A DNA stretch of 64,000 nucleotides from Diprion similis. Lineage: Eukaryota; Arthropoda; Insecta; Hymenoptera; Diprionidae. The stretch is from assembly GCF_021155765.1 (NCBI RefSeq), contig NC_060112.1:10230001-10294000 (forward strand), written 5' to 3'. Below the pieces are notes generated by a model. It saw only the letters and a list, made by a program, of their open reading frames with translations. It was not told the DNA's origin and ran no database searches. The position numbers were made by a program, and so were the translations under genes. Positions 23,893 to 36,520 of this stretch are shown in pieces (the first letter of the stretch is position 1; the number at the start of each line of letters is the position of its first letter).

Positions 23893-26351
23893 TTATAAAG
23901 ATAGGACGAACCATCCGCCTCCTCCTTGGTTATAACCACCAAACTGTTGACCGTATCCACCACCTCCATGATATCCACCTCCGCCTCCGTAGTGTCCTTG
24001 GCCTCCACCTCTACCGCCGCCATACACGCCAACAGGCACAACAAATATGGGGACTGCAACAGCACCATATCCGCCACCTCCTGAAAATAAGGTTGCAATA
24101 TCTAGATTAATTTAGACTTACTCCCCCCGTTGCTTTGGTATCTATTCTGGTTTTTTCCGATCTGAATGGAACCTGTGCTTGCGGGATGATAAGAGAAATC
24201 GAATTTGAAACATGCTAGAGGTGACACACCAAAAAAATGGTGACACTTGTTAGCGAGCTAAATGACCGAGTGCGGAAAATAATTGAATTTTATTTGATAA
24301 TTATTAATAATATTTAGGGAAGTCAACTCAATCGAAACGATGCATCAGATGTCAAGCTCTCCCGCGTAGAGTGATAAATCGAAATTGTGTTGTTATTGTG
24401 ACTCGTGGTAGTCGTAAGGCAAACCGAAAATCTCGCGCATGCGCAATCGGACAATTTAGCTACGTAGTTTCACGATTTTCCCTCAGTCGGTGCTGAGAAC
24501 GCGGAAGAAGAAGAAGGAGATGCTGAGTGGATTTGGAGGATTATAGTGAGATTGAATGTCTGGAAGGTTACGATCGATTGACACTGATCGTGAGGGTGTG
24601 GATATCGAGATACTGGTGAAGCAAGTACACTTGGAAAAGATTCTGATTTCATATAGAGTGATTGTTTCCTATCTTCAAGGTAAAAATGCTCAAGATCAAG
24701 GTCACCACTTACCACCATAAGAACCTGAGGGGTATCCACCGTATCCGCCTCCACCTCCGCCTCCGCCTCCACAGGAGTAGCATTTTTTGAATGTTGTTCT
24801 CTTGCTACGGATCTTCTTTAGCTTTTTGGTTTTACCTACTGTGACATCGCGGTTCTCAGAGACAATAGCATCAGTTTCAATCTCCTTCGGGGTCTCCTTC
24901 GAATCGGTACTTTCATCCGTAGCATAGTCTTCTCCTAAATTCTTGGATAGGTTTTCCGAAGTGACTTTTTCATCGTCTTCTTCGTCAACAAGAAGAAGTA
25001 CAGAAGCTAAGGGTCCTGAAATTCAAGGTTTCCGCATATTGTATGTATTGAAAAACTATATCTCACTGACGGGTTATTTTTTTACTTGAAGCATTTGATG
25101 CTTTTTTTATTTCTAAATAGTAATGTATAAACCTAGTTAAGTTCCAGAAAATTATTGAAGAGACAGTCAACAGTTTTGGTTTCGATTTGTGGTCGGATGT
25201 AATCGTTGATCTAGTATAACATTTCGAAATTCAACTTTCAACTTATCACAATATTTTTGTGGGTTATAGCTCAAACGTAACTAACATTTAAAATTTGATC
25301 GGATCTGGCTTCATGGCAGTTTTTTTCTTTAGGGTTCTGATCGAATAATTTTTACACATTCCACTTTGAGACTCTTCAGAAAAACTAGCTCGATGTTCTA
25401 CTGATTTTCAATATTTTGTATATGCAATATAAGTTGACGTTACGTCATCAAACAATTCGAAACAATATTTAACTTCAATGCAAAAAAGTTAAATCACGTT
25501 TTAGTTTAATTTTATTACAATTTTCGGTAAATTCTACGACGACTTAGTTTTCCAAGCAGTCAGACCGTCTTCACGATAATATCCACGTACACGTAATAAA
25601 ATTTCAAAGTGTTGTCTTTCAACGTGTCTGTCCGTCGCGACGAAAATTCTGTGAGTATGTTTATCACATAGATTAATCGTTAAACACACCGATGATTTCC
25701 GGGCTGCTATCGGCCAGCGTATTTTCACCATTTTCATCGGAAGTGGCAGTAGTTTTGTTTCTGACGGCGAAGAGATTGACCAGGTAAACGATTCCATAGT
25801 GTTCACTCGCAGCCGGAAGTGGCGGAGGCTTGAGTTCGGTCGACAGTGTGACCACATCACCATTATTCGCAGCAGTTGTACCTTAGATAACAACAATAAT
25901 ATAATAATAAAACGAATCAAAAATTTTCATCACACATCCTGTTACAGAGGCTGATGCTCAAGTGCTTCTTGTTATCAGAGTACAAAAATGTTGTATTTGT
26001 GTAACTATACTCTGGGGCTTGTAAGTAGGATCTCTAACGGCTTTCTAAGCTTTTTGTTTTAGCTTTTGAAATTTTACTTCATCCAACAAATGAGATCGAT
26101 GCACAGATTGGATCAGGCAAAACACCGAATTAAAGACGATCGTTTGTTAGATGCTACACACTGAACTAAGCTATCGGTTTTACAGTATTGAAAAAAATTT
26201 GAGATACAGTGAAAATTGACTTTGATTTGACTGAATCTTGATGAATTAGGATTATTCAAAGTTTACCTTCCGTTTGGACTGATTCGCCGGAGACAAAGAG
26301 GACGCCACAGCATCCCAGCACCAAGAGACCCAGCACTTGAAGTTTCCACAT
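23893..26351 (-). CDS. Block-structured secreted protein with Gly-rich tail, 255 aa
   Basis: Exons are 26351-26267, 25881-25690, 25015-24713 and 24080-23893, all phase 1 at the junctions. Exon 1 encodes the signal peptide MWKLQVLGLLVLGCCGVLFVSG. Then come a short Pro-containing segment with YGIVYLVNLFAV, an acidic stretch at about residues 103-150 (VDEEDDEKV), a basic stretch at 154-170 (KTKKLKKIRSKR), a CYSC pair at 171-174, and a Gly/Tyr/His-rich tail with runs of Gly and GYHGGGGYGQQFGGYN. The tail contains a hydrophobic insert (AVAVPIFVVPVGVYGG). The donor of exon 2 is the weakest part of the model. An alternative upstream donor (AATG|GTGAAA) also preserves phase, and reading through gives a 98-aa protein ending IIGVFND. 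Gly/Tyr blocks are common in cuticle and glue proteins, so a structural role is inferred. Confidence 0.65.
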
Positions 26352-26412
26352 TCTGAAGTCTGTTCGATATGGGAACTAGAGATGAACTACGAGAGATCTT
26401 TTGATGTTATAG

Positions 26413-26420
26413 CTTTTATA
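26413..26420 (-). promoter_or_regulatory. TATA box of the Gly-rich tail gene
   Basis: On the reverse strand TATAAAAG lies about 62-69 bp upstream of the ATG at 26351, inside GCTATAAAAGC. This is a strong match to the TATA consensus. Confidence 0.72.
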
Positions 26421-28447
26421 GCTACTGTTCTGCAGGCTAATAATCCATTACAGTTACGTAATATTCTACTTCCAACGTGTGTGTATCGGGAATTTATTTA
26501 TTGTTTAGCCGCTTGCGATGTCGGCGCAGTGCCTAGTAATTAGGAATTTTTACAGATCTAGGGAATAACCGAACGTAGCCTTGTGCGGAGATTATCTATA
26601 TATGCTGTCTCATAATTATATCCAATACTCTCAAAATAAAAAAAGCCAAATTAGACGATTAAGTTTCTTTATGTGAGACAAGAAGCGAACGTTGATTCTA
26701 CCCGTTTCGGATTCCAGTTTTGCACGACCATACACCATAAATATTCCTTTGCGGTTTATGATTCCTTCGCCAACTTCCGGGATTAAAAAACTATTAAACT
26801 TTCAACCGATTTAGAACAGATTTTTTTGTGGATGAGGTAAAGTTTGCACGCTGCATCCATCCGGATTCACGTGGACCATTTCACCTTGACTTTACTGTCT
26901 CAGAGCCAGTTCAAACTATAGGACATTTTTTCGTTAGTTCATAGCAGTATGTATGATTTTTTGTGGATTTAGATTTGCATAGGTTTGGATGTTCCAAAAT
27001 CGTCACCGTCCGAGTTCGAGTCAGCATAAATAAAAAATAGTAGATCTAAAAAAACGTTGATACCGAAAAAATTTCAACTCCAAGTGAATTTTGCAGTCAG
27101 AATCTGCAAAACATTATGGCTACCTTTGGAGGTGAAAAAAAATCACACACCTTTGTTTGACAGGCTTTTCGGAAAAAAATTCTTTTTTTCGATAAAAATT
27201 TCTGAAAACACTCCTTCATTCGTATAGAAAATTGTTTATCAATTCTAATATGAGGCCGAATCCACTTCGCAAGTTATACCCTTGCTGAATTGTTTTCTAA
27301 AAAGCTAATGTCATAATTTTTCAGCTCACAAAGGGCACTTTGCGAACTCAGAGAAAACAAAGTAAACATTAAAAAATTCTGTTCATGCTGAAAAATTACG
27401 AAATATTTGGATATTTTCAAAATTTATTCAGTAAAGTATTCATAATTTCATAGTTTTTCTACGCTATCAGAGTTTTTGGGAAACCCGAAAAATTAAAATA
27501 TTTTTGATTTTTTATAAACTTCTAACGGCTGTTATATTGTTTTGTATACTATGATTTTGAAATCTATTCAAAACTGAAACGAATCTATAGAAATCAGACA
27601 CTCATATCCATATAATTCCAAAGTAACATTATGAAAAGCTTTGAGTTAATGCAGCTAAGATCTTATGATAGTAATTAGAAGAATTATTCATTCTCCCTAT
27701 TGTATTTCTCTACGTATGACGATTTTTTGATCACGCTAGCAATAAAATCTCACCAGCCTACTTGACACTCATGCAACTGGTCAGAATATCGCGTTACACC
27801 TTGAATTTTTTTTTTCTAGAATTTCTTTTCATCTCGAATTCACTTTTTAATTTTAAAAAATCTATAATCGTATCAGGTTAGTCAGGTTACCACTGAACTC
27901 TAGGTAAACGGTCCGTGCGAAAAATGTTTGAGAGATTGCTATTTATAACAGATTAAATTTTTCTTGCATTAATTCATCGCGTTTGTGTTCGTTCCAAGAA
28001 TGTACAGTTGTTTGATTTCGTTTTCAATATATCTATATTTAATTGTATTGCTAATATCATTGCTCGTGCTAAAAATCATCTTTATAAATTCTACTAATCG
28101 TCATAGCTGAATTCATCTGCCTGTTTACTCTAGGATTTTAATGACGCGTAACCTTCAATCTACCGTATTATAATCATGTTCTCTATGCGTTGTATAACAA
28201 TCGATGAGAAATCGATTGTAACATATTCAAAGTAAAGTAGACAGGTAAAATAATTATTTGATCTATCGACAAGCTTTTCACAACGTCTCAAGATAATCTT
28301 GAAATATCACTTCGATTCGAATTAGAGTATCTTCTAGACGTCAACAGACAATGCGGCCACCACAGATTGAAATCCTGAAATCCGGCTTTGGATATAAGAT
28401 GCAGGATTCGTAAACATAATCATTTCTTTTAAGAGGCAGTCTAACAG
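26421..28447. other. AT-rich intergenic DNA
   Basis: No gene or clear repeat family is seen. The sequence is A/T-rich with several short homopolymer runs. Confidence 0.45.
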
Positions 28448-29263
28448 ATGATCATCTTCTATCCAATTTTGTTTTTTGTCACGAAACACTTACTTGTGCT
28501 CGAGGCACTGGCAAAGTCTCGGATAATTAATCGCCGCTGCGACCTCAAGGTTGTGATGCCGGCAAGTTTACCAGATGGAAATAATAGTTATTTCAATCTT
28601 GAATTACCCTCACATTTAGCAAGTAACCGAGCTGAAAGTATCGATGATGTGTGAAATCTGATATTCATTTCCAGACATGGATTTTAATTTTCAATTCAAA
28701 TTTTAAGACGCAAATAAGCAATTTGATGCTGAAGATTCATCGCGTAGTTTGCAATCGCAGTCCCAGACACGCAGTTATTCAGGTCCAATCATCTCTTATT
28801 ACGCCGATTAGAATGCTGCCGTGTGGATCATCGTGCAAAATGAATTTGCGTACCTGCATGACGCAGAGTGCATTGGTAGCCTGAAATATCGGAACCAAAA
28901 AACAGGTAAATCGTTGAAATCAATTAAAGGAAAGGTAAGAAAGTCAAGAGACGAATGGTCGATTGAATTCAATGGCATCGACGTTAAAAGTGCTCGATCG
29001 GATCATAGATGATATCACATAACGCTGTAGGCAGAACGGTTTTCAACTTTGTAGGACTTTCTTCACCTTCATGCAGTGTAACTGTAAATGGTATAACAGA
29101 CAGCCGTAACGTAAGGTCGAGTGTAGTAAAAGGCTTAGTACAAAACACTGCAATTAACATTCCAAGAGGATCATTTGAGTACAGTAATTCAACTCTTTCC
29201 TGTGGATTAAGCAGCCGCACTTATAATGAGCGACAGGATTCCCGACTCCGGGGTAAATTTTGA
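28448..29263 (+). pseudogene. Decayed paralogue of the silk-like gene at 17720
   Basis: Pieces of reading frame lie in the same order as in the 17720 gene. They run from an Asn/Ser-rich stretch (NNSYFNLELP) through a segment whose DNA around GACGCAAATA matches the DANTNLN region, to SGPIISYYAD, then a stop, then NAAVWIIVQNE. The last part aligns with KISYYAQSGPVVHIVRAD of the live gene. A later frame (GSFEYSNSTLS) resembles the GTQTGYSNLGTT part of exon 3. Stops and frame changes interrupt it, and the poly-Ser block and a clear signal-peptide exon are missing. It is best read as a non-functional duplicate. Alignment was by eye. Confidence 0.55.
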
Positions 29264-30522
29264 AGCTTTATGGCAATAGAGAGAGCATTGAAAGAAGATA
29301 GAAAGAAGAGGCTTTGTTTCGTTATGCTGTTTGCAATTATACATACACCCTGGTGTCGGAGAACCGGCTTTTTTAACCAACTAAGGAGTCGGAATCCTCG
29401 AGAGATATCAATGTCTGGAGAAACTGGTATAAAAAGTGCATATGGAGTGGAAGTTTAGTGGCATTACTGTTCATCTGCAGGGTTTATAAATTGTGCAAAA
29501 CATTTCAGATACCAAGAAATCCAACTAAATTAGTATACTGGGTGTAGATTATGGGGTTTTTCACACCATAAACGTACGGAATATGCTAATGATTTGCTGC
29601 AAGAAAAATGAAACTTCTTTTTCTTAATTGAAATTTATCTTCCCATCGTCGATGTGATACATATCTGTGAATAGTTTTCATCATTCGATGTGTTGTTGTT
29701 TTTTCATATTTTCCACGTTACTTGCTAACATTATCGTTTATTCGCTACATCGATTCAGAGAGAAAAGATAAAGTAGCCGAAAACAATTAAAGAGGATAAT
29801 TAAAAAAGACCGTAAGTGCCGTTTTTTCTGATAATAAATTCTATTTGAAAAAAAACATGATGTTACAGACTTTTTTAATTCTCCCCTTCAATTAAAATCG
29901 TGAATTACCAATGACTCACTGGCACAGACAATGTAGTTTGATGGTGAATCTCCGAGTCATCGAGTAATTGTTGTACAATTTCCTGGCGAGATCTTTGTAC
30001 AATTGACTGCGGAGTATTCTGAGAAAAATTCGAACGCAAACATCACGTATTGAGTACCCATGAATTGAATGCAAGTAATTGGATATGATAAGTTTCCTCT
30101 CCAAGATAAGGCTGTGTAATGTTTAGTGAAGTTGATTTTCTCACCCAGCACAACAATCAATACGCTTTTACGGTGACGCCGGGATAAAAGAATCGAAATG
30201 ACATCATCTGATCTGATTTTATCCTAGATTAATAATGAAGTATCGTAACAATCGTGAATTTATTCTTTTGCCAAAAATTCGCGCCGTCAAATAAATCCCT
30301 TTTTTAATCACGTAATACTTTCATTTTTTTTTAACTTCTGTATATTGAGAGTTATTTGGTCAATTATCATCTCAAAATATTGAAAATTCAGTGAATTATG
30401 ATATTTAAAATTTTTTTCTACTAAAGATAACTAATTTTCCTTGAAATATTGTAGTTACAGAGTATCTCAGAATATTTTCAAGTTATTTGAATCGATATCT
30501 CCGTTTCTACGCTATGATTTTT
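29264..30522. other. AT-rich intergenic DNA
   Basis: Nothing supported as a gene. Short frames on both strands lack splice signals or signal peptides. Confidence 0.45.
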
Positions 30523-30551
30523 CATGTGGGGTCTCCAGCGACCCCAGCATG
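30523..30551. repeat. Small perfect hairpin
   Basis: CATG-TGGGGTC, a TCCAGC loop, then GACCCCA-G-CATG form a GC-rich stem of 7 bp extended by a 4-bp CATG stem. It stands out in AT-rich DNA. Function is unknown. Confidence 0.6.
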
Positions 30552-30848
30552 ACACCAATGTTATACACAAGGAAGTGTACAGTGTGAGGGTTAAATAAAA
30601 TAAAATGAAATTTAAATTATTTAAACATATTTAAAGCGGCAATCAATAACGTTATTAAATGGATGAACAATCTTTCAGGCACAATGCAACAAAAATAGCA
30701 TAAAAGTTCCATTTGAGTATTCTTGAGATATTTCTGAAGCGTTCGAATATCTTCAACTACTCACGAGATTGAAATTTTGATCTTCATCTCCATCGCCTCT
30801 TTCGGTAAGTTCAAATCTTCTGAGATCTTCTTTTGTTCCAAGTGACGG

Positions 30849-31061
30849 TTAGATCCAACACTTATTCACCTCAGTGGTAGGGATTAGTCTTATCGTCAAT
30901 GTCGATAAGTTACCGAAGACAGTTGCCGTCGTTTTCGCTTTGCCAGCGGACAAATTGAAAGACCTGTAGATGCCGCTACTAAATTTTTACTTCTTAGGAC
31001 ATTGACTTTTACCTTGAGGCTCGAAACCTTCACCCACTTTGAGGATTTCTCCGGCAACCTT
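30849..31061 (-). pseudogene. Decayed paralogue of the 35327 gene (exon 2 relic)
   Basis: After a possible acceptor (CTGTATAAAG), one reverse-strand frame reads ILKVGEGFEPQGKS, an in-frame TAA, then FSSGIYRSFNLSAGKAKTT and VFGNLST. This lines up with exon 2 of the 35327 gene (ESVGKSKVATADPQGRF, then FSASFSLSAGENN and LNVGANNG). The shared PQG and SFxLSAG motifs fall in the right order and spacing. The internal stop and the missing signal exon indicate a pseudogene. Confidence 0.5.
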
Positions 31062-32244
31062 TATACAGCTTAGCTATAATTGTAAACCGTATAGTTCTCG
31101 AAATACTGAAGATGATAATGGTTACTGAAGTTTTTCAGGCAGCCGTTGGTCGTCCGAAAATTGATCCTTTTTAAAATTTTGTTTCGACATGGTTGTACAT
31201 AGATATTGATTAATTGTTTCATTCGTAGAGCTACGAAGATCTCATAAAAATACAAAAATACGGAATACATGAATGATGAATAAAAGCTTAGCCTTGATAC
31301 TGCATTTCGAATCGCTTGAAAACGGTCAAGTATCCCGTAGATTCGTTCGATTTCGCTCTATGACGGCGCATTTTATCCAGAAAACTGTACTTGTTACAAA
31401 ATCATTGAGACAGGTTCTTTTCTTCTTCGGTATTCAATTCAACCTTTCCATTTGTTGGTCATGATAATCGATATCGTTATAACATTACAATCTTAAATAT
31501 TTCACTATGACAATATGATGAAAAAAAGTCTCAGTGAATGTGTGAATAACAGTTTCCTTACTGAAATCAATCACCGCAGAGTAAAGTCAAACCAATTAAT
31601 CTACCAGATCCACAGTCTAAGAATAAATATAACAGTCTGATAAATATTGAACATATGACTATTTCGTTATAAAATTAACAAAACGTACCTATCGGTTTTT
31701 GGCCGAGCAGATTCCTTAACGCATATTCGTTTGAAGATCAACGAGTGGTGTCAAAGTCTTAACATAATAATGAAATCGCGACCACAAATAGAAGATTAGT
31801 TTTGCATACAGAGCATTAACGATTCCGGTCAGGTTTTTGTTCGTAGCGAGAACAACAGGCTGCATATATAAGCGAGTAGGATTGTATCCTCAATAAAGAA
31901 TAAGTCATTCCAGAGTAATTATGGAGGAAAGTAGTTAATAATTCCGCGTAATTGGTTGAAAGAACTTTGTCTTGCTACGCGTTCACAGGATTGTTTTCAA
32001 CAAGCAGGCTAATGTGCGAAAAAACGGATGTGCAAAATGCGCCCACTGTCAGCGTCTGAATACACTCGATGATTCCACGTAATTTGGTAATTAGTGCTAA
32101 AATATGAAAAATCTGTTTATTTTTTTATTCGAATTTTTTTTCGACACGTCATAGAGTAATTGTGATAAAATTAGTCACCTTTTAAGTCACTGAATAAGAC
32201 TACACTTAATACACTTCGATTTTCTTCGAAATTTTGCGAGCATT
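31062..32244. other. Intergenic DNA with an isolated TATA motif
   Basis: No gene is supported. GCATATATAAGCG near 31864 looks like a core promoter element, but no signal-peptide exon follows it on either strand. It may belong to a dead paralogue. Confidence 0.4.
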
Positions 32245-32250
32245 TTATTA
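32245..32250 (-). terminator. Polyadenylation signal candidate
   Basis: AATAAA on the reverse strand, about 157 bp beyond the stop codon of the 35327 gene. Confidence 0.45.
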
Positions 32251-32406
32251 GACCCATTAATAACATAACATTCTTAAGAACCTAATCGTACGTGCCTACG
32301 TGAAATTGTGTAAAACCGTTCAAACTCTTTTTCATGAAAAATTATTTGCAGTAACTAGATAAAACGAAGTCACCACGGCTCATTAATCGCGCCTTAATTA
32401 CTTCGA

Positions 32407-35327
32407 TCAAATATCAAAGAGGTCCGCAACGGAGTCTGTAATCTCTGTGATGATGGTATCAACCGGATGTCTGCTTCTGTTGGCCTTGCGTCTGCGGTGA
32501 TCTTCCGATCGAGAAGTGGGCCGACTCCTGACAAACTCGCGGGGGATATTCTGGTCAGAGTCCTCCGGAAACCTGACGAAGCTGACGGAGCCAGCATTGG
32601 CAGTGCCCTGAACCGTTCCGTCTCCGTGAGTGTGCGAGTCGACCTGACCCACCGAGTGCTGCCCTCTATTGACTGAAACGGTGCTCCCGAAGGAGTTTCC
32701 GGTCCCCTGGGAGCTCCCGACGAGGGTCCCAGAGCCGAAGCTGGCTTCGGTTTGTCCGTTCGTCTGACCCACCGCGGCGGCGGAGCCCTGAGAGAAGCCC
32801 TGAGCGTTTCCGGACGTCTGAACCTTGTGGCTAGTCGAAGCGGAGGGTCCGTTGGGCCCCGAATTGCTCTGCGAGACGGACTGGCCAAAGGAGAATCCAT
32901 TTCCGGTTGAGGAAGCGCCGGAGCTTGCCGAGGCGGCTGAGATTTGTGTGGAGGGTTGGCGATTCGCACCGTCGACACTGTTGCCGCTTCCGCAGCCGCT
33001 GCTCGGGTTAAAGTAGTTTCCGGACCGGAAGTTGCCCCTGTGACGGTAGCCCCTGCAGCCGTTGTTCCGGTTCGGTTCCGTGTTTGGTCCAAAGTTTGTC
33101 CAAATCGGGCGACCCTGACGGTGACCTTGGTATTCGAAGGCCGAAGCCTCGCCGCCGGCCGAAGAGTGCCCGCCGCCGGCGCCGGAAGTCGCTCCTGAAG
33201 ACACGCCGCCCACGCTGGACTGCGCACCGGATGTTGCGTGTCCGTTGTTCGCGCCGCCGTGCGATGTTGCAGTCGCCTCGCCCAGGCTGAACGAATTGCT
33301 GTTGGCCTGCGAAGTCCCTCCGAAGATCGGGTGGTTCAGGTTGAACGCGTTTGAGTCTGACGCTGAGATACCCGTTAGACCCGCGGAGAAGGACGAAGAT
33401 TGACTCGCTGATAACCCGGGTCTGAGGAAGGACGAGAAATTTTGGGTCGCGTTAGTCGAGTGTGGATTATTTTTTGTGGAGAAGATTATTTTCGCTACGA
33501 GTCTTGAAACCGAGATTGGTGTTGTATGGTACGTATGTATGTACTCTGAAATGTGGGGTAAAAAAAGGTTTGAAAAGTGTGATTCTTGGTACAATTTTTT
33601 GAACACCGAATTTCAACTGTGAAAACCATTTTATTAACAACTTCACAGAAATCATATTATTTTCCTTTCTTTTACCGGATGATCGATTTAATCTCTAAAT
33701 AATGAATATACGACTGGAAAAAACCAGTGCATATGTACTGATGATTATTCTAGTCCAGTTTTAATGAAGAATATTTTATTTTGATCATAGATAAATGCGC
33801 TTTGAATCGTCAGTCGAAAATAATTTATTTTCACTGTTATCAAAGCCTACACATCACTGACCTGAAGCTGCTGTAATCAGTGCAATTCTCTATGCAATTC
33901 CGAATTCAAATATCCAAAAATGTTTTGCTTTGTTGAATTGAATTACTTCCACTTGTTGCACGAATACATATATATGTATTTTTAACATTTTTTTTTTGCA
34001 TGGGATGTTGAATTCCACAGACTGCGGCATTTCTATACCAGCGATGCGTAAGATTTGATAATAATCAAAATAAGTGACATTTTACTCTGTCAAAAAAGAC
34101 TGATTATAGCATTGTTGCAGGGACAAACTTTTCTACAAAAATAAGTACAACTCCAAGTGTTATCGTACGGCATTTCCAAATTGTGTAGAAACCTTTTGGA
34201 ATTGAAAAACCAGAAAAGCAATTTAGTTCCAATCATTGTATCAAACGCCGTCTTTGTAATAATTCAAATGTATATTTTTAATGAGAGTTACGTCATTTCC
34301 TGCACTTTTATGATGAGTCATGGATTATTGGTTTCCCAGTCAAGTGACTTCTCGTATAACAAAATACAATCTTGAACATTCATAATCAAAATACCAAACA
34401 TGGAGAAAAATACACATTACTCGAGAATTTATAGCCAAGAAATTCAAATATCAGCACAATAAGCAACCACGTGTCGATATCAAAGGGGTCGATATCTTCA
34501 AAGGATCAGTGAATTCTGCGAATGAAATTCTTTCGTGACACAATTTCCTTTTCACACCTCAGATCTCTTTCACAGTTCAATCACGTAAATTCAGGTGAGG
34601 ATGTCAGACAGCATAACTGATGCGGGTGACTGAAGCAATTTTGCTGCTTTGATTTCAAACTCTAACAATCTCCAATGGTGAACAAAATTTCTTTCTGGTA
34701 AAAAACTTACTTTTTACATACTTCAATCAATAATTTTACGGTGTCTTCAAACACTAGACTTTTATTCGATTAGATTTCTGAGCAATTATCAAATTCTTTT
34801 CAGACGGCGAAGATTCGTTCGAACTCATGACTGACTACTTATCTTCCCTATCGACACTGAATCGGTCCCAAAGTGTTCACCTGAAATAAGAGAATGGACG
34901 TACCCTTTACCGGCAAAAGAGCCAAAGCTGTCAGCCTGACTTGCACTTTGCGACAGACTGACTCCTCCATTATTCGCCCCGACGTTTAGTGAGTGAGCAT
35001 TATTCTCGCCTGCACTGAGGGAAAATGAGGCAGAAAACGGCAGGAATCTGCCCTGAGGATCTGCCGTTGCCACTTTAGATTTCCCAACTGATTCTGGTAT
35101 GAGTTCTGGCGGCGTGTTCCACCGGCGTTCGTCCTCCGCGTTGAAGAATATCCGGTCATCTGGAAGCAGTGCAAGTGTTACTTCAACGCACGTGGAGTTA
35201 AGTCAAGAGTTATTCGAATTAGAATTGAGGAAAATGGAGTGTAATTTGTATATTCATTACCTGCCGATGTCCCGGCGAAACAGAAGATCATGGCACTCAA
35301 AACCGCGATCGAAACGCACTTCGCCAT
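32407..35327 (-). CDS. Gly/Ser/Asn/Gln-rich silk-like secreted protein, 445 aa
   Basis: Exons are 35327-35261, 35159-34904 and 33421-32407, with phases 1 and 2. Exon 1 is a signal peptide (MAKCVSIAVLSAMIFCFAG). Exon 2 starts charged (DDRIFFNAEDERRW) and turns into Ser/Asn/Gly-rich sequence (SFSLSAGENNAHSLNVGANN). Exon 3 encodes 337 residues of irregular Gly/Ser/Ala/Gln/Asn repeats with recurring SFG/SFSLG-type units such as SNSFSLGEATATSHGGANNG. It ends with a basic patch (RPTSRSEDHRRRKANRSRH) and an amphipathic tail VDTIITEITDSVADLFDI. The exon 2 donor (AAAGG|GTACGT) is chosen because phase 2 matches exon 3. Reading through gives a 133-aa protein. Exon 3 is GC-rich compared with its flanks. 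The basic patch contains a candidate convertase site (RRRK). It is related to the relic at 30849-31061. A fibre or matrix role is inferred from composition. Confidence 0.8.
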
Positions 35328-36264
35328 GGTTGAATTGATTCTACTGTGTCCAGTTGGACGACTGCCCTTTTTTAACAAGTATAAACGACCTTAGATTACT
35401 GATTGAGATTCTATAAGCGTCGCGTACTGTGTAACAGCGGCGTCGTTATTGCCGCACAATCACGTAGTCATGTTGGAAGGAAGAGATGCACTGTTCGATC
35501 GGTCTGTTCAGGAAAAAATTCAAAGAACCCGTCCGAAGTAAAGTTTACTGAATGCGCACCTCGTGGTCCATAGGATGATGGTTCTAACGCCATGAAAATC
35601 TGTTCATTTAGAAAATTTGCAGGAACGATACGGACGGGCCTAGAATCGCGTCTACACACGTAGCCTTCGGACCTTGGGGATTACCGAATCATTAAAGCAT
35701 TGTCACTCATGCATTTGTGTGACGGGGCTGAGGCTATACACGGAGTTAAGTAACAATTATTCGGAACTAATAAACATAATCCTAGAACGTATGCGAACCA
35801 GCTTGTACGATGGATTACCCCGATGCAGCTTGGTGTTTCATTGTTACTCTTGGAAATACCTGGGACGAGATGTTTCACAGTGAAACGTTTTCTACATGAC
35901 AAGCTTAGTGTATGAAAATGATGACATACTTTCATACTATGTGGCAGCAATCAAGGAAAAACATCACCCGTGAAGACTGAATATGATGGATCGAAATATA
36001 TGGGCAGAAAAATACTGGCTTCAAAACACTTTATTAATCGTAAAAAATGTAATTCGGAAAAGTTCAGAGACTTATTGCCGTGTCCCCTTAACGCGAAATT
36101 TTTCTTAATTAAAATCTTATCTCCAGCATTCGTATCCATTAGACTATATGAGAAAAAAATTGACTATTAATTATCAAAATTCAAGTCGAAAATATCGTTC
36201 CAAATGACGAGAAAAAGATGCTACACAAGTTTTACCACTCAATGTTAATATTTAAATGTGGATC
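35328..36264. other. Upstream and intergenic DNA
   Basis: The first 100 bp probably hold the promoter of the 35327 gene; a weak GTTTATACTTG motif lies near 35380 on the reverse strand. Nothing else is recognised. Confidence 0.4.
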
Positions 36265-36520
36265 ATCGCAATTTTCTATTTCCTATTTAAACAACATGGG
36301 AAAATATTTTTTTAACCTTTGAAATTTTATAACTCGTTAGCCCATTAATGTCCTGTCAAGATCAGAACGTATTTTTGTAGGGAATCGAACACTCTACAAA
36401 AAAGGTCTGTTATCATTTTATGATAAATCTACTCTTCCGAAAGTTATTTAAGATCTTTTTTGGATGTCTTCATAGAAAATTTTCCCATTTTATTTAATCG
36501 GGAAATAGAAAATCCCGACG
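36265..36520. repeat. Foldback MITE-like element with about 45-bp inverted arms
   Basis: The left arm at 36265-36310 (ATTTTCTATTTCC then CATGGGAAAATAT) matches the reverse complement of the right arm at 36474-36520 (ATTTTCTATTTCCCG then AATGGGAAAATTT). Weaker pairing continues inward. The interior of about 165 bp is non-coding and has a smaller hairpin (TTTTTGTAGGG facing CTCTACAAAAAA). The structure suggests a non-autonomous foldback transposon. Confidence 0.65.

Noticed and set aside
23847-24098. 83-codon minus-strand frame rich in Val and Glu
   Set aside because: It is an out-of-frame reading of the Gly-rich terminal exon of the 26351 gene.
32394-33227. 277-codon minus-strand frame in a second register inside exon 3 of the 35327 gene
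   Set aside because: It is an Arg/Pro/Ala-rich shadow of the GC-rich repetitive exon. The chosen frame has consistent phases with the signal exon and exon 2.
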